A stretch of 64,000 nt of DNA from CAG-390 sp964522215 (GTDB taxonomy: Bacteria > Bacillota > Clostridia > Oscillospirales > CAG-272), in NCBI GenBank assembly GCA_964522215.1, contig CAZFVR010000002.1, positions 83,073 to 147,072 on the forward strand, in the 5' to 3' direction. This document shows, piece after piece, positions 51,898 through 61,165 of this stretch (positions within the stretch are counted from its first letter, which is position 1; each line of letters opens with the position of its first letter). The notes below the pieces were generated by a model, which did not search any database, was not told where the DNA came from, and saw only the letters and a list, made by a program, of their open reading frames with translations. The translations under genes and the position numbers were made by a program.

Positions 51898-52803
51898 TTA
51901 AAATTTTTCGTTTATTATCTTCAGCATGTCGGCGGGCAGAGGGGCTGACATGCGCAGCAGCTGTCCGCTCGTGGGGTGGGTGAATTCAAGCCGTGCCGCA
52001 TGCAGTGCATGGCGTGAGATCACCTCGGGACATTCCACGCCGTAAAGAAAATCGCCAAGCAGTGGAGTGCCTATGTGCGCCATATGCACGCGTATTTGAT
52101 GCGTGCGGCCGGTCTTTGGTTCAAGGGCGACCAGCGCAAGGCACTCGTCACGCGAGCGGCGCATGGTGCGATAATCGGTGACGGAGGGCGAGCCGTCCTC
52201 TCTTACCGTGCGCATAAGTATGCCCTCCTCGGCTCTGGCTATCGGCGCATCTATCCTGCCCGCGGTGGGGGAGGGTATGCCGCAGGTGATGGCGGTGTAA
52301 GCCTTTTTTATCCTGCCGGCCTTCATATCTTCAAAAAGACGGCTCGATGCAAACCGATTCTTGGCAAGCAGCACAAGGCCGCTGGTGTTGCGGTCAAGTC
52401 GGTTTGCGGGGCGAAAGACAAAAGGCTCTCCCAGTCTTTGCGCACGGTAGGCGAGGGCGTTGGCAAGTGTATCGTCAAGGTGACCGTGCGTTGGGTGGGT
52501 CGGCATGCCCGCAGGCTTATCTGCAACTATTATATCGTCATCCTCAAAAACTATCGCCAGCGGCAGCTTTTTGGGGATTATCTCGGATATTCCCGTCTCA
52601 GGCTTGTCCGCCGTGTCGAGCCGCAGTACATCACCCTCGCTGAGCTTGTATCTCACCGTCACCCGCTCGCCGTTTACGGTGATCCCCGTCGGTGAATTTT
52701 TAAGCAGGGTCAGCGTGCCTGTGGATATATGCATGCGGCGGCGAAGGATATCAAATACCGTAGCGCCGTCAAGCTCGCGTGTTATCTTTATCTCCATGGT
52801 CAT
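51898..52803 (-). CDS. RluA/RluD-family 23S rRNA pseudouridine synthase
   Basis: The 301-residue protein has an N-terminal S4-like RNA-binding part (STGTLTLLKNSPTGITVNGE), then the catalytic domain with ANRLDRNTSGLVLLAKNRFA bearing the active-site Asp, PKTGRTHQIRVHMAHIGTPL and HAARLEFTHPTSG. It isomerises uridine in rRNA or tRNA; which positions is not readable. AAAGG precedes the ATG; a second in-frame ATG at 52797 is also possible. DUF3810 follows on the same strand. Confidence 0.93.
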   Translation of the reverse strand: MTMEIKITRELDGATVFDILRRRMHISTGTLTLLKNSPTGITVNGERVTVRYKLSEGDVLRLDTADKPETGISEIIPKKLPLAIVFEDDDIIVADKPAGMPTHPTHGHLDDTLANALAYRAQRLGEPFVFRPANRLDRNTSGLVLLAKNRFASSRLFEDMKAGRIKKAYTAITCGIPSPTAGRIDAPIARAEEGILMRTVREDGSPSVTDYRTMRRSRDECLALVALEPKTGRTHQIRVHMAHIGTPLLGDFLYGVECPEVISRHALHAARLEFTHPTSGQLLRMSAPLPADMLKIINEKF

Positions 52804-53018
52804 ACCGTTTTAACCTTTGCATAACATATAATACTCTACCGTATATTATAAATGATGCTTACGGTATTTTCGTTAATAGAGCTAAAACAAAATGTAATTT
52901 TGTGCGCTGTTGGCGGGGGATGTCATAAAAATATCGCTGCGCGAGTATATTTTACCATGCGGCGACAGCATCAAAGCCAAATGCGGGAAAGGACGCCCGA
53001 CGTGGGCGATCGAATGAA

Positions 53019-54371
53019 ATGACAAAGCTGTTATCACTTGCTTTAATGTTTTTTGCAACGGCGGGAACTCTCCTCTCGCCCACCATGGGAAGTCTCGCGG
53101 CGGGTAGCGTGAGCGGTGAGTCGCAGGACGTTGCCGCGACCGAGGTATGCGAGCCGCTCTCGCCCGGACTTTATGTTATTGCCGAGTCGGAGCGCATGGT
53201 AATGTCGGCAGGGCGCGGGCGGGATGTGGTGTTTGAGGTGGAGGATCTTGAGGCGGCGGCAGGAACGTCCGCCATCGAATATATAACGCTTACCAAGCTG
53301 CCGTCGCTCTCTGAGGGCAGACTGCAGATAGGCTCGCTGGCGGTCGCGGTGGGGCAGAGCATCTCGCGCATAAATCTATCGCGCATGTCCTTTGTTCCCG
53401 CAAGTGCAGAGGTGGAGCAGTGCGAGCTTTCCTTTAGTGTCAACGGTGCGGCGCACAGCTATACCTGCACTATGAATTTCAGCGATAAAGAAAACACCGC
53501 CCCCACGCTTGGCGAGGTCGGTGCGGCGGCACTTACAAATGCCACATATTCGGGAATGCCGGTCATAGGTCGGTTGGCGGCCTATGATTCCGATGGCGAT
53601 GAGTTGTTTTATTCAATATCGGCCACACCCGCACACGGCAGTGTGCTGCTGACTGACAGAACGGCGGGGCGGTATATATATATCCCATCCTCCGGCTTTT
53701 CGGGGCGGGATAGCTTCTCCTACATCGTGCGTGACAGCCGCGGCGAGCGTGCCGAGGGTGAGGCAACGGTGAGCATCAAGATAGACCGCCGCGCGGGGCG
53801 CGGGGGCTTTGCGGATATGAGCGGCAGTGTATATGAGAGCACCGCAATGCGCATCTGCGAGGGCGGCATCATGGATGCCAAGGAGATAGGCGGCAGCCTG
53901 CAATTTGAGCCGCAGGCGGCGGTCAGCCGAGCTGATTTTATCGTTATGGCAATGACGGCGGCGGGGATCGGCGACCTGCCGCAGTGTGCGGCAACAGCCT
54001 TTGCGGATGACGATGATATTTCCGCCGCCGCGCGTCCGTATGTTGATGCCGCATATAAGCTTGGCATCTGCCAAGGATGGATAAGGGACGGGCGGCAGTG
54101 CTTTTTGCCGAATGAGCAGATAAGCGTAGCGGAGGCGGCTGTCATATCCGCGCGTATATTGGGGATAGAGCCGGATGCCGCCGCATCCGTGTGGTGTGCG
54201 GCCGGAGCAGGTGCGCCGTCATGGGCTGCCGAGTGCTTTGGCAAAATGAGGGCGGTCGGACTCATGGGCGCGGGTCTGGCTGACTCGGCGCGCGCAAAGC
54301 TCGACCGCCTCGGTTGCGCCGAATTGCTTGCCGCGCTCATGCGCATGCACGCCGACTCGGCAAAAGGGTGA
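53019..54371 (+). CDS. Secreted SLH-domain protein with a cadherin-like domain
   Basis: The 450-residue protein has a signal peptide (LLSLALMFFATAGTLLSPTM, cut near Ala28), a beta-rich first part, then a cadherin-like/Ig-type domain (about 165-255: LAAYDSDGDELFYSISATPA, GRYIYIPSSGFSGRDSFSYI) and three degenerate S-layer homology segments (ADMSGSVYESTAMRICEGG, FADDDDISAAARPYVDAAYK with LGICQGW, and SWAAECFGKMRAVGLMG). SLH domains bind pyruvylated wall polymers. The ribosome site is weak. Its terminator overlaps the next, convergent gene. Confidence 0.85.
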   Translation: MTKLLSLALMFFATAGTLLSPTMGSLAAGSVSGESQDVAATEVCEPLSPGLYVIAESERMVMSAGRGRDVVFEVEDLEAAAGTSAIEYITLTKLPSLSEGRLQIGSLAVAVGQSISRINLSRMSFVPASAEVEQCELSFSVNGAAHSYTCTMNFSDKENTAPTLGEVGAAALTNATYSGMPVIGRLAAYDSDGDELFYSISATPAHGSVLLTDRTAGRYIYIPSSGFSGRDSFSYIVRDSRGERAEGEATVSIKIDRRAGRGGFADMSGSVYESTAMRICEGGIMDAKEIGGSLQFEPQAAVSRADFIVMAMTAAGIGDLPQCAATAFADDDDISAAARPYVDAAYKLGICQGWIRDGRQCFLPNEQISVAEAAVISARILGIEPDAAASVWCAAGAGAPSWAAECFGKMRAVGLMGAGLADSARAKLDRLGCAELLAALMRMHADSAKG

Positions 54372-54438
54372 GTCCTCTTTGAATGCTGTATGCTTGGTTT
54401 GCTTTGTTCTAAATAAAATGATCTGATATTATCCGCTT

Positions 54439-54483
54439 GCGGCTTAAAGCTCCTCTCGGTGGAGCTTTGAGCCGCCTTTTCTT
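54439..54483 (+). terminator. Terminator of the SLH gene inside the end of the oxidoreductase gene
   Basis: Arms 54439-54453 and 54461-54475 (GCGGCT...GGAGCTTTGAGCCGC) form a hairpin followed by TTTTCTT. The right half lies within the 3' end of the minus-strand FAD gene, which ends at 54444. Confidence 0.8.
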
Positions 54484-55670
54484 ATCTCTGCCTGCAGGGC
54501 GGCGGTCATTGAGTCATCTATCACCGCAAAGTCGTCAAACATCGCGGCCGCAGTACCTGCCGCCTCGCCTGTTACGGCGCAGGGCGGGATAACGCGCGTT
54601 ATGTCCCACATCCGCTCGGTGACCGATATGTCGCGCCCTGCTGCCAAAAGATTGCGGCATCCACGCGCAACTATGCAACCAAACGGCAGCTCATATATCG
54701 GTCCGCGCGTGCGCCAGCTGCTGATAAGACCTATGCTGTCCTCGGCATGCACCTCGCAAAGGTCGGGTGTGGCATGACCGCATATGCGGCGGGTCATTCT
54801 AAGCTGCGGTATCGTTGCCAAAACATCCGGCAGATATGAGGGATCGGATGCGTGCTTTTTGGCCCAATCTCTGTATGTCGCATCATGCGACATTTGTACC
54901 ATCTCGCTTATCTCATAGCCGTCAAGCCCCCAAAAGCGGCGCTCGGACAAAAGCTTTGGCTGTTTTTTGCCGGCAGCCAACTGTTCGTCCGTTATCTCCG
55001 CTCCGCCGTACATAAGGCATCGGCGCTCATGGGAATTTATAAAATAGTACCAGCCGCTCAAAGTATTGCCGCGCGAGTATACGGCTGTTTCCGCTCCGCA
55101 CATTGCAGCAATTGTGGCATCCCCGGTTGCATCCACAACGCTTCCGCTCACTCGTATTGCCGAGCGACCCCCGCGGTTTTCAACTATCAGCGCCTCTATC
55201 CTGCCGCCGTTCGTCACTACCGAGCATACCGATGTGCCGTAAAGGATGCGCACGCCGGTCTCGGTAAGCAGACGCTCGGCCTCAAGCATAAACAGCGGAC
55301 CGTTGTACCCCGCCTTAAAGCGAGTCTTTTTCAGTTCTTCCTCTGTGCCGCCGTCAAGCCATGGGTCGGGTCTTGCACATTCACAGCCGTGCTTTATCGC
55401 CAAGCGTAAAAGCTCCTCGCCAATGCCGTAAACTACCTGCCGCCCGCATCCGTCGCATATGGGTAGATAGTAGGTCACAAGTCCAAGGGTCGCAAGTCCT
55501 CCAAGTGCAAACTCGCGCTCTATCAGTAAAACGTCACGTCCGCCGCGAGCCGCAGCGAGGGCCGCGGCAATGCCGGCTATGCCCCCGCCGCATACGGCTA
55601 CGGCGCAGCTCTCCCGCACCTCGGTGTTCAGTGTCTCCGTGATATGCTCACGGTGCTCAATATTATCCAT
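54444..55670 (-). CDS. FAD-dependent oxidoreductase
   Basis: The 408-residue protein has a Rossmann dinucleotide fold at VAVCGGGIAGIAAALAAARG with DVLLIEREFALGGLATLGLV, then a conserved C-terminal FAD segment (GCRNLLAAGRDISVTERMWD, RVIPPCAVTGEAAGTAAAMF). This is the FAD_oxidored family of succinate-dehydrogenase-like flavoproteins. Substrate unknown. It has a promoter at 55812-55841 and a leader of about 135 bases. The last codons double as a terminator for the opposite gene. Confidence 0.88.
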   Translation of the reverse strand: MDNIEHREHITETLNTEVRESCAVAVCGGGIAGIAAALAAARGGRDVLLIEREFALGGLATLGLVTYYLPICDGCGRQVVYGIGEELLRLAIKHGCECARPDPWLDGGTEEELKKTRFKAGYNGPLFMLEAERLLTETGVRILYGTSVCSVVTNGGRIEALIVENRGGRSAIRVSGSVVDATGDATIAAMCGAETAVYSRGNTLSGWYYFINSHERRCLMYGGAEITDEQLAAGKKQPKLLSERRFWGLDGYEISEMVQMSHDATYRDWAKKHASDPSYLPDVLATIPQLRMTRRICGHATPDLCEVHAEDSIGLISSWRTRGPIYELPFGCIVARGCRNLLAAGRDISVTERMWDITRVIPPCAVTGEAAGTAAAMFDDFAVIDDSMTAALQAEIRKGGSKLHREEL

Positions 55671-55811
55671 TGTGCTTTCAATGCTCCTGTATTCGCGGCA
55701 ATGCCCCCGCGTGATCCCCTTGCCGCTTTGTTCTTTTGATCTTTTTTGATCTTCGGTCTTTGTTTATCGTAGGGGCTCGGCCTTTCGGTCGATCAGTCGG
55801 GGGTATATTAG

Positions 55812-55841
55812 ATTATACATTACACGCCGCCGTTTTGTCAA
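55812..55841 (-). promoter_or_regulatory. Promoter of the FAD oxidoreductase gene
   Basis: On the minus strand TTGACA (55841-55836) and TATAAT (55817-55812) are 18 bases apart. Confidence 0.75.
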
Positions 55842-55964
55842 TCATATCCCGCCACCCACCGCGCATTTAAGTATTATTCTGCCACAAAAAGTAGGATTTT
55901 TAAAAGGCCGCGGCGTGCCTGCTTGAAAAAAACCACTGCATCCCAAAAAAATCGCGAAAGGGTA

Positions 55965-55993
55965 TTGCAATCCGGTGCGTTTTTTGATATAAT
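55965..55993 (+). promoter_or_regulatory. Promoter of the SRP RNA gene
   Basis: TTGCAA (55965-55970) and TATAAT (55988-55993) are 17 bases apart, about 35 bases before the mature RNA's 5' helix. Confidence 0.78.
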
Positions 55994-56027
55994 ATACAAG
56001 TAAAATCTTGTTTCAGGCTTCGGCTGT

Positions 56028-56310
56028 GAAATAAGGCCATACCAGCCGGGGAGTTAGCGGTGCCCTGTACCCGAGATCCGCTAAGCGGGGGTGCATTCCC
56101 CGAACGAGGGCTGATCCGACGCGGTCTGAGACGGTATTTGTGTGTTGAGGAGCGGGTCCTGCGCAATTCGGAGCTGTGAACCATGTCAGGTGGGGAACCA
56201 AGCAGCATTAAGCGGTGATCCGGATGTGCCGCGGGGATGCCTGTTCTGAGCACAGGTATCGAGTAACGCGCGGCGGTGATGTTCGACTTTGGGGTGTATG
56301 GTCTTATTTT
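56028..56310 (+). ncRNA. ffs: Signal recognition particle RNA, large bacterial type
   Basis: The region closely follows the B. subtilis scRNA: GGGGAGTTAGCGGTGCCCTG and TGCATTCCCCGAACGAGGG in the Alu half, GGGTCCTGCGCAA, then helix 8 GTGAACCATGTCAGG with the GGAA tetraloop and AAGCAGCATTAAG, and TGTGCCGCGGGGATGCCTG. The ends pair: AATAAGGCCATACC (56030-56043) with GGTGTATGGTCTTATTTT around 56293-56310. It binds Ffh for co-translational membrane targeting. The closing base pairs of the apical loop are swapped relative to the usual form, with compensation. Confidence 0.93.
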
Positions 56311-56312
56311 GC

Positions 56313-56336
56313 AGCCGATTTCTATAGCGGCTTTTT
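56313..56336 (+). terminator. Short terminator after the SRP RNA
   Basis: AGCCG (56313-56317) and CGGCT (56328-56332) with TTTTT after it; a small hairpin 55 bases before dnaX, so partial read-through into dnaX is possible. Confidence 0.6.
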
Positions 56337-56390
56337 GGGTGACTGTCTGCAGCAGTGCCTTGGCGCTTTATCTTTTTTGGAGGCTACAGT

Positions 56391-58112
56391 ATGCATCAGG
56401 CATTATATCGCAAATACCGCCCGCGCACATTTGATGACATGTGCGGGCAGGAGCATATCACGCGCGTGCTTAAATATGAGATAGCGCAGGGTCAGATAAG
56501 CCATGCATATCTGTTTTGCGGCTCTCGCGGAACAGGCAAGACCACATCGGCCAAAATACTGGCGCGTGCGGTAAACTGCCAAAGCCCGGTGGAGGGCAGT
56601 CCTTGCGGCAAGTGTGATGCCTGCCGCCTTATTGCCTCCGGTGGCGAGACTGATATCCTTGAGATGGATGCCGCATCAAACAATAAGGTGGACGATATCC
56701 GCGCCATCCTTGACGAGGTCGTATACACTCCCTCAAGCCTCAAATATCGGGTTTATATCATCGACGAGGTGCATATGCTCTCGCAAAGCGCGTTCAACGC
56801 TCTGCTCAAAACGCTTGAGGAGCCGCCCGCGCATGTAATATTCATTCTGGCTACCACCGAGCTGCAAAAGCTCCCATCGACCATAATCTCCCGCTGTCAG
56901 CGGTTTGATTTCAGGCGCATATCCGTGCCGGTGCTGACATCACGGCTTGAATATATCGCCGATCGGGAGGGGATAGCGCTGGAGCATGATGCCGCGCTCA
57001 TGCTGGCGCGACTGGCGCAGGGCGGCATGCGTGATGCCATCAGCCTGCTTGAGCTTTGTGCCGGCGGGCGCGAGCGCGTGACCCCCGCCGTGGTCAATGA
57101 TGCGGTGGGATCTACGGGGCGCGCAAACGTTTCCCGCACTGTGCGCGCGTTGGCGGCGCGTGATGCGGCAACGCTGTTTGATATAGTTTTTGAAACAGAT
57201 GCATCAGCTAAGGACATAACGGTTTTTTGGAGCGAGCTTATATCCTATTATCGTGATATGCTTGTGACCAAAACAGGTGTTGATGCGGCAAAATATCTTG
57301 ACCTTACCGAGGCAGAGGGCGAGGAGCTTCTCCGCGATGCGGCGCTTTTTACCCGCGAGACATTGCTCTATCACAGCCGCCTGCTGGACGAAGCGTATCT
57401 TTCAATGCAACGCGCCGGCGCCATCCGCCGTTCCGTTGCCGAAATGACCCTGCTTCGCATGGCGGACGAGCGGCTCGATACCCGCCCCGAGGCATTGCTT
57501 TCCCGCATTGCGGCGCTTGAAAATACACTGGCGGGCATTCCCATGACCCTGCCACTGGTAAATGATGAATACCCTGTGGCGGATAACTCACCCACCATCG
57601 GCTTTAACGGCAATACACCCACGCCGGTCGTAAGAGTGCCCGAGCCGGAGGTGACCGACCGTGCACCGTGGGAGGAGGCGCCCGCGGCGGAGTCCGCACC
57701 TGCTGTCGATCTCACTGTATCTGCGGTAAGATCCGCACCACCCGCACCACCTACACGGCCGGCACAGCCCGCTCAGGATGCAAGGCCCGCCCGCAAGCCG
57801 GTGCGCAGCTTTGCCGAGATAGCGGAGCGCGTGGCGGAGGCCGACCGCGGTCTTGGCGGCTTTGTACGTAAGTGCCGCGCGTATTCGGACGGTGATGACT
57901 CGCTGATCATTTATTGCGAAACGCAGTTCACCAAAAATCTGCTGGCGCGGGAGAAGAGCCTTGGCATTCTGGCCACAGCCGCATCTGCGGTGCTTGGTCG
58001 CCGCCTGACCCCGCAAAGCATTACGGTCGAGGTCCTGCCCGCCTCGGATGATCCCGATGCAGCCGCATTGCTTGACGATGAGCTTTCGGCTTTGGCATCC
58101 GAGAACAGATAA
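56391..58112 (+). CDS. dnaX: DNA polymerase III subunit tau/gamma
   Basis: The 573-residue clamp-loader ATPase starts MHQALYRKYRPRTFDDMCGQ, with P-loop SRGTGKTTSAK, zinc cysteines in CGKCDACRLI, the DExH-like block YIIDEVHMLSQSAFNALLKT and sensor ATTELQKLPSTIISRCQRFD. A long Pro/Ala-rich linker (about residues 415-480) precedes the C-terminal polymerase-binding part. The ATG at 56391 follows TTGGAGG; an upstream in-frame start at 56355 does not. No obvious programmed frameshift signal was seen, so only tau may be made. The genes for ybaB and recR follow, as is usual. Confidence 0.96.
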   Translation: MHQALYRKYRPRTFDDMCGQEHITRVLKYEIAQGQISHAYLFCGSRGTGKTTSAKILARAVNCQSPVEGSPCGKCDACRLIASGGETDILEMDAASNNKVDDIRAILDEVVYTPSSLKYRVYIIDEVHMLSQSAFNALLKTLEEPPAHVIFILATTELQKLPSTIISRCQRFDFRRISVPVLTSRLEYIADREGIALEHDAALMLARLAQGGMRDAISLLELCAGGRERVTPAVVNDAVGSTGRANVSRTVRALAARDAATLFDIVFETDASAKDITVFWSELISYYRDMLVTKTGVDAAKYLDLTEAEGEELLRDAALFTRETLLYHSRLLDEAYLSMQRAGAIRRSVAEMTLLRMADERLDTRPEALLSRIAALENTLAGIPMTLPLVNDEYPVADNSPTIGFNGNTPTPVVRVPEPEVTDRAPWEEAPAAESAPAVDLTVSAVRSAPPAPPTRPAQPAQDARPARKPVRSFAEIAERVAEADRGLGGFVRKCRAYSDGDDSLIIYCETQFTKNLLAREKSLGILATAASAVLGRRLTPQSITVEVLPASDDPDAAALLDDELSALASENR

Positions 58113-58200
58113 GTTAAAAAGGGGCATAGCCTGTTTTTTGGTGATATACCGCGGTGAGCCGCGTATTGGTAAAGTTCGCGCAGGAGGCGCATAAAAGATC

Positions 58201-58665
58201 ATGAAAAGTATAAAACGCGGGCGCGGTCCGTCCCTCAAGGGTGGGATCTTGTCTGTGCTTGTGGCACTTTTTGGTGTGTTTTGGATAATCGCCGCGTGCG
58301 CCATGGGCGGATGGTTCATGGCTCCGTTTGGGCTGATATTTGTTGCCGTTTCGGTGATAGATGCGGTATATAGCTTTAAAAACGCTACACGGGAGAACAG
58401 ATATTCCGAGTTTGACATCACCGACAGCGCAGAGGAGCCCGACCCGCTAAATACACGCTTTGGCGGCGGCCGCGCAAATATCGATGCCGATACAGATCGC
58501 CGCATCCGCAGCACCGAGACCGCAGCAAACATAAATAAAAATAAAAATAACGATAAAATCAACAATTTTTGCCCGTATTGCGGCAACGCAGTCGAGGGAG
58601 ACTACGCCTATTGCAATAACTGCGGCAAAAAACTGCCCACGAGCAGTGAAAGGACGGAAAAATGA
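58201..58665 (+). CDS. Zinc-ribbon membrane protein
   Basis: The 154-residue protein has two hydrophobic helices (about 15-35 and 41-60) and a soluble tail ending with a zinc ribbon (FCPYCGNAVEGDYAYCNNCG). Between them is a low-complexity Asn/Lys stretch (AANINKNKNNDKINN). Function unknown. It lies between dnaX and ybaB and overlaps ybaB by four bases; AGGAGG precedes the ATG. Confidence 0.8.
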   Translation: MKSIKRGRGPSLKGGILSVLVALFGVFWIIAACAMGGWFMAPFGLIFVAVSVIDAVYSFKNATRENRYSEFDITDSAEEPDPLNTRFGGGRANIDADTDRRIRSTETAANINKNKNNDKINNFCPYCGNAVEGDYAYCNNCGKKLPTSSERTEK

Positions 58666-59024
58666 AAGCAAGAATACCCAAGGGCGTTGGCGGGGGCGGT
58701 CCTGCCAATATGAACGCGCTGATGCGCCAGTATGAGAAGTTTCAAAACGATATGGCCGCGCTGACCGAGGAGCTTGAAGCTCGCGAGTATGAGGTGTCCG
58801 CGGGCGGCGGCGCAGTTAAGGTCAAAATGAACGGCAAAAAAGAGCTTGTGTCGATCGATATGGCACCCGAGGTCGTTGATCCCGATGATACCGAAACTCT
58901 CTCCGATATTCTTATTGCCGCCGTAAACGAGGCGATAAGAAAGGTTGAGTCTGTGTACGATGAGGAGACACAGGCGCTTACCGCACGTTCCGGTCTTCCC
59001 AGTGCCGGTGGGCTTGGATTTTAA
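58662..59024 (+). CDS. ybaB: YbaB/EbfC nucleoid-associated protein
   Basis: The 120-residue protein shows the EbfC core: MNALMRQYEKFQNDMAALTE, EYEVSAGGGAVKVKMNGKKE and ISDILIAAVNEAIRKVESVY in its variant LSDILIAAVNEAIRKVESVY. It binds DNA as a dimer. The dnaX-ybaB-recR order is widespread in bacteria and links these genes to replication and recombination repair. The start overlaps the preceding stop (ATGA). Confidence 0.95.
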   Translation: MKARIPKGVGGGGPANMNALMRQYEKFQNDMAALTEELEAREYEVSAGGGAVKVKMNGKKELVSIDMAPEVVDPDDTETLSDILIAAVNEAIRKVESVYDEETQALTARSGLPSAGGLGF

Positions 59025-59027
59025 AGC

Positions 59028-59627
59028 ATGGCCGATTATATTGCATCCCTTGAGGTGCTGGCCGAGCAATTTGCACGGCTGTCGGGAATTGGCAAGCGCA
59101 CGGCAATGCGGCTGGCGTTCTCTGTCGTTGACATGAGCCGCGAGGAGGCGGAGGCCTTTGCCCATGCGATAATCGAGGCAAAGGATAAGATACACCTCTG
59201 CCCGATATGCCAAAACCTTACCGATCTTGATGTCTGCCCCATATGCGCCGATGCCACGCGCGATCACAGTACCATTTGCGTGGTGCAGGATACAAAGGCT
59301 GTTATGTCTATGGAGCGCGTGCGCGAGTACCGCGGGACTTACCATGTCCTGCACGGAGCACTTTCGCCCGTTAACGGCATCACCCCGGATAAGCTCCGCC
59401 TGCGTGAGTTGATGGAGCGTATAGGCACAAATGATATCGAGGAGATCATAATCGCCACCAATCCGACGGTTGAGGGTGAGGCGACCGCCATGTACATAGC
59501 AAGGCTGCTTAAGCCGCTGGGCATCAAGACCACGCGGCTGGCATACGGCATTCCCGTTGGCGGCGAGCTTGAATATGCTGATGAGGTCACGCTCTCCCGC
59601 GCACTTGAGGGGCGGCGGGATATTTGA
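59028..59627 (+). CDS. recR: Recombination mediator RecR
   Basis: The 199-residue protein has the N-terminal HhH (LAEQFARLSGIGKRTAMRLA), the four-cysteine zinc finger (CPICQNLTDLDVCPIC), a Toprim domain (TICVVQDTKAVMSMERVREY, IIIATNPTVEGEATAMYIAR) and the C-terminal Walker-like end (RLAYGIPVGGELEYADEVTL). It loads RecA in gap repair. It starts three bases after ybaB. Confidence 0.97.
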   Translation: MADYIASLEVLAEQFARLSGIGKRTAMRLAFSVVDMSREEAEAFAHAIIEAKDKIHLCPICQNLTDLDVCPICADATRDHSTICVVQDTKAVMSMERVREYRGTYHVLHGALSPVNGITPDKLRLRELMERIGTNDIEEIIIATNPTVEGEATAMYIARLLKPLGIKTTRLAYGIPVGGELEYADEVTLSRALEGRRDI

Positions 59628-59693
59628 CGCGGCGGCGAGCTTTAGAATATCGGTATATCCGCAAAAGAAGAAAATAACCTTAAAAACATGATA

Positions 59694-59742
59694 CCCCGCG
59701 GCTTTTGTGCGAGTTTTGCACCAAAGCCGCGGGGCGTTTTTT
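59694..59742. terminator. Bidirectional terminator between recR and the antiporter
   Basis: CCCCGCGGCTTTTGTGC on the left pairs with the complementary arm ending GCCGCGGGG at about 59734, followed by a T-run on the plus strand. Confidence 0.88.
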
Positions 59743-59806
59743 GTTTATTATATTCTATACATTCTATGTAGGCTCTGTTTTTATATCCGATACGGCGGAT
59801 ATAATA

Positions 59807-61081
59807 TCATCTGCGCTTGCCTGTGTTGGGGCGGCGGGAGTCTGTTGCACCGCTGGTGATATCTCCTGCGCGGGTCAACGCCATCTTGGTCAGCATAGGA
59901 CCCACCAGCTCGTATATCAGCACGCCGAAAAGCACTATGTTTCTAATTATCGCGCCCTCCTCGCCCAGTACGCCAACTGTCACCGACATGCCAAGTGCCA
60001 CGCCTGCCTGCGGGAGCAGGGTGATGCCAAGGTTTTGAACTATGCTGCGGTCACAGCCCATAAGCTCACTGCTCCATTTAGCTCCAAATATCTTACCTGC
60101 AGAGCGGGAGATGATATAAGCTATGCCAATGCCCACAACGGCGATATCGGTAAATACGCCGAGTTCAAGCTCGGCACCGCTGAGCACAAAGAAAAGAATA
60201 AACAGGGGGCCCGTCCAAGCATCGGCACGCTCCATGATCTCCTCCGAAAAGTCGCATATGTTGCAAAAAACGGTGGCTACCATCATGCATACCAAAAGGC
60301 TGGAAAATCCAATGTGTACGCTGCCTATGTCAAATTCAAGCTTAGAGAGCGCAACGGAGAGGATCACCACGGTCACTGCCAGCGACAAACGCTTGCTTTT
60401 GGAGTGGAAAAAGCGCTCAAAGATAGAGAAGAGATAGCCCACGATAAGACCGAGCAGGAGAGATAGCACTATCTCAAGTATGGGGTTGACTATTATCGAA
60501 ACAAGGTCAAAGCTGCCGGTGCTTATCGCTTTTGCAATGCCAAAGGAGACGGCAAACACAACAAGCCCCACGGCATCATCAAGCGCTACTATCGGCAGCA
60601 GTATGTCCGTCAGCTTGCCTCGCGCCTTATACTGGCGCACTACCATAAGGGTAGCGGCAGGGGCGGTTGCCGTTGCTATCGCACCAAGCGTTATGCAGGT
60701 GGAGACGGGCAGCTTGTCACCAAGGAAGAGGTGCATCACGAGCAGTGTCACATCAACGAACAGGGTCGCTACCAGGGCTTGAATAACGCCTATCACTACC
60801 GCCTGCTTGCCTATGTGGCGAAGCTCGCGAAGTCTGAATTCATTGCCTATCGAAAAGGCTATAAAGCCCAAGGCAACATCGCTGATAAGCCCCAGTGCCG
60901 AAACGGCGGCGGTGGAGGTAAAGCCCATCCCCTCTATTCCCAGTCTGCCAAGGCAGTAAGGGCCAACAAGAATACCGGCAACAAGATACGCAGTTACCGC
61001 GGGGAGCTTTAAAAGCTTTGCGCCGCGCGAGAGCATAAGTCCGGCAATAAGAGCTATTGAAATGCTTAAAAGAGTGGTCAT
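59807..61081 (-). CDS. Cation:proton antiporter, CPA2 (Kef-like) family
   Basis: The 424-residue protein has about twelve hydrophobic helices with family blocks LKLPAVTAYLVAGILVGPYC, ALGFIAFSIGNEFRL, ITLGAIATATAPAATLMVVR, IVALDDAVGLVVFAVSFGIA (conserved Asp pair) and a basic, Arg-rich C-terminus. CPA2 proteins exchange Na+ or K+ for H+. There is no RCK/TrkA nucleotide-binding domain. The ATG at 61081 has AAAGGA; promoter at 61122-61150. Confidence 0.9.
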   Translation of the reverse strand: MTTLLSISIALIAGLMLSRGAKLLKLPAVTAYLVAGILVGPYCLGRLGIEGMGFTSTAAVSALGLISDVALGFIAFSIGNEFRLRELRHIGKQAVVIGVIQALVATLFVDVTLLVMHLFLGDKLPVSTCITLGAIATATAPAATLMVVRQYKARGKLTDILLPIVALDDAVGLVVFAVSFGIAKAISTGSFDLVSIIVNPILEIVLSLLLGLIVGYLFSIFERFFHSKSKRLSLAVTVVILSVALSKLEFDIGSVHIGFSSLLVCMMVATVFCNICDFSEEIMERADAWTGPLFILFFVLSGAELELGVFTDIAVVGIGIAYIISRSAGKIFGAKWSSELMGCDRSIVQNLGITLLPQAGVALGMSVTVGVLGEEGAIIRNIVLFGVLIYELVGPMLTKMALTRAGDITSGATDSRRPNTGKRR

Positions 61082-61121
61082 TTTATCTTTGTCCTTTCGA
61101 TCATCATTGCCACAAGTGCAT

Positions 61122-61150
61122 AGTATACCACACAACGGAGTGTTTGTCAA
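61122..61150 (-). promoter_or_regulatory. Promoter of the antiporter gene
   Basis: On the minus strand TTGACA (61150-61145), 17 bases, TATACT (61127-61122). Confidence 0.78.
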
Positions 61151-61165
61151 GCCGAAAAAATCATC

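Noticed and set aside
56391..58112. Programmed frameshift in dnaX producing gamma
   Set aside because: No A-AAA-AAG-type slippery run followed by a hairpin was seen in the linker region.
57588..58586. A 332-codon minus-strand frame opposite dnaX and the zinc-ribbon gene
   Set aside because: No motif or start signal, and it covers two well-supported genes.
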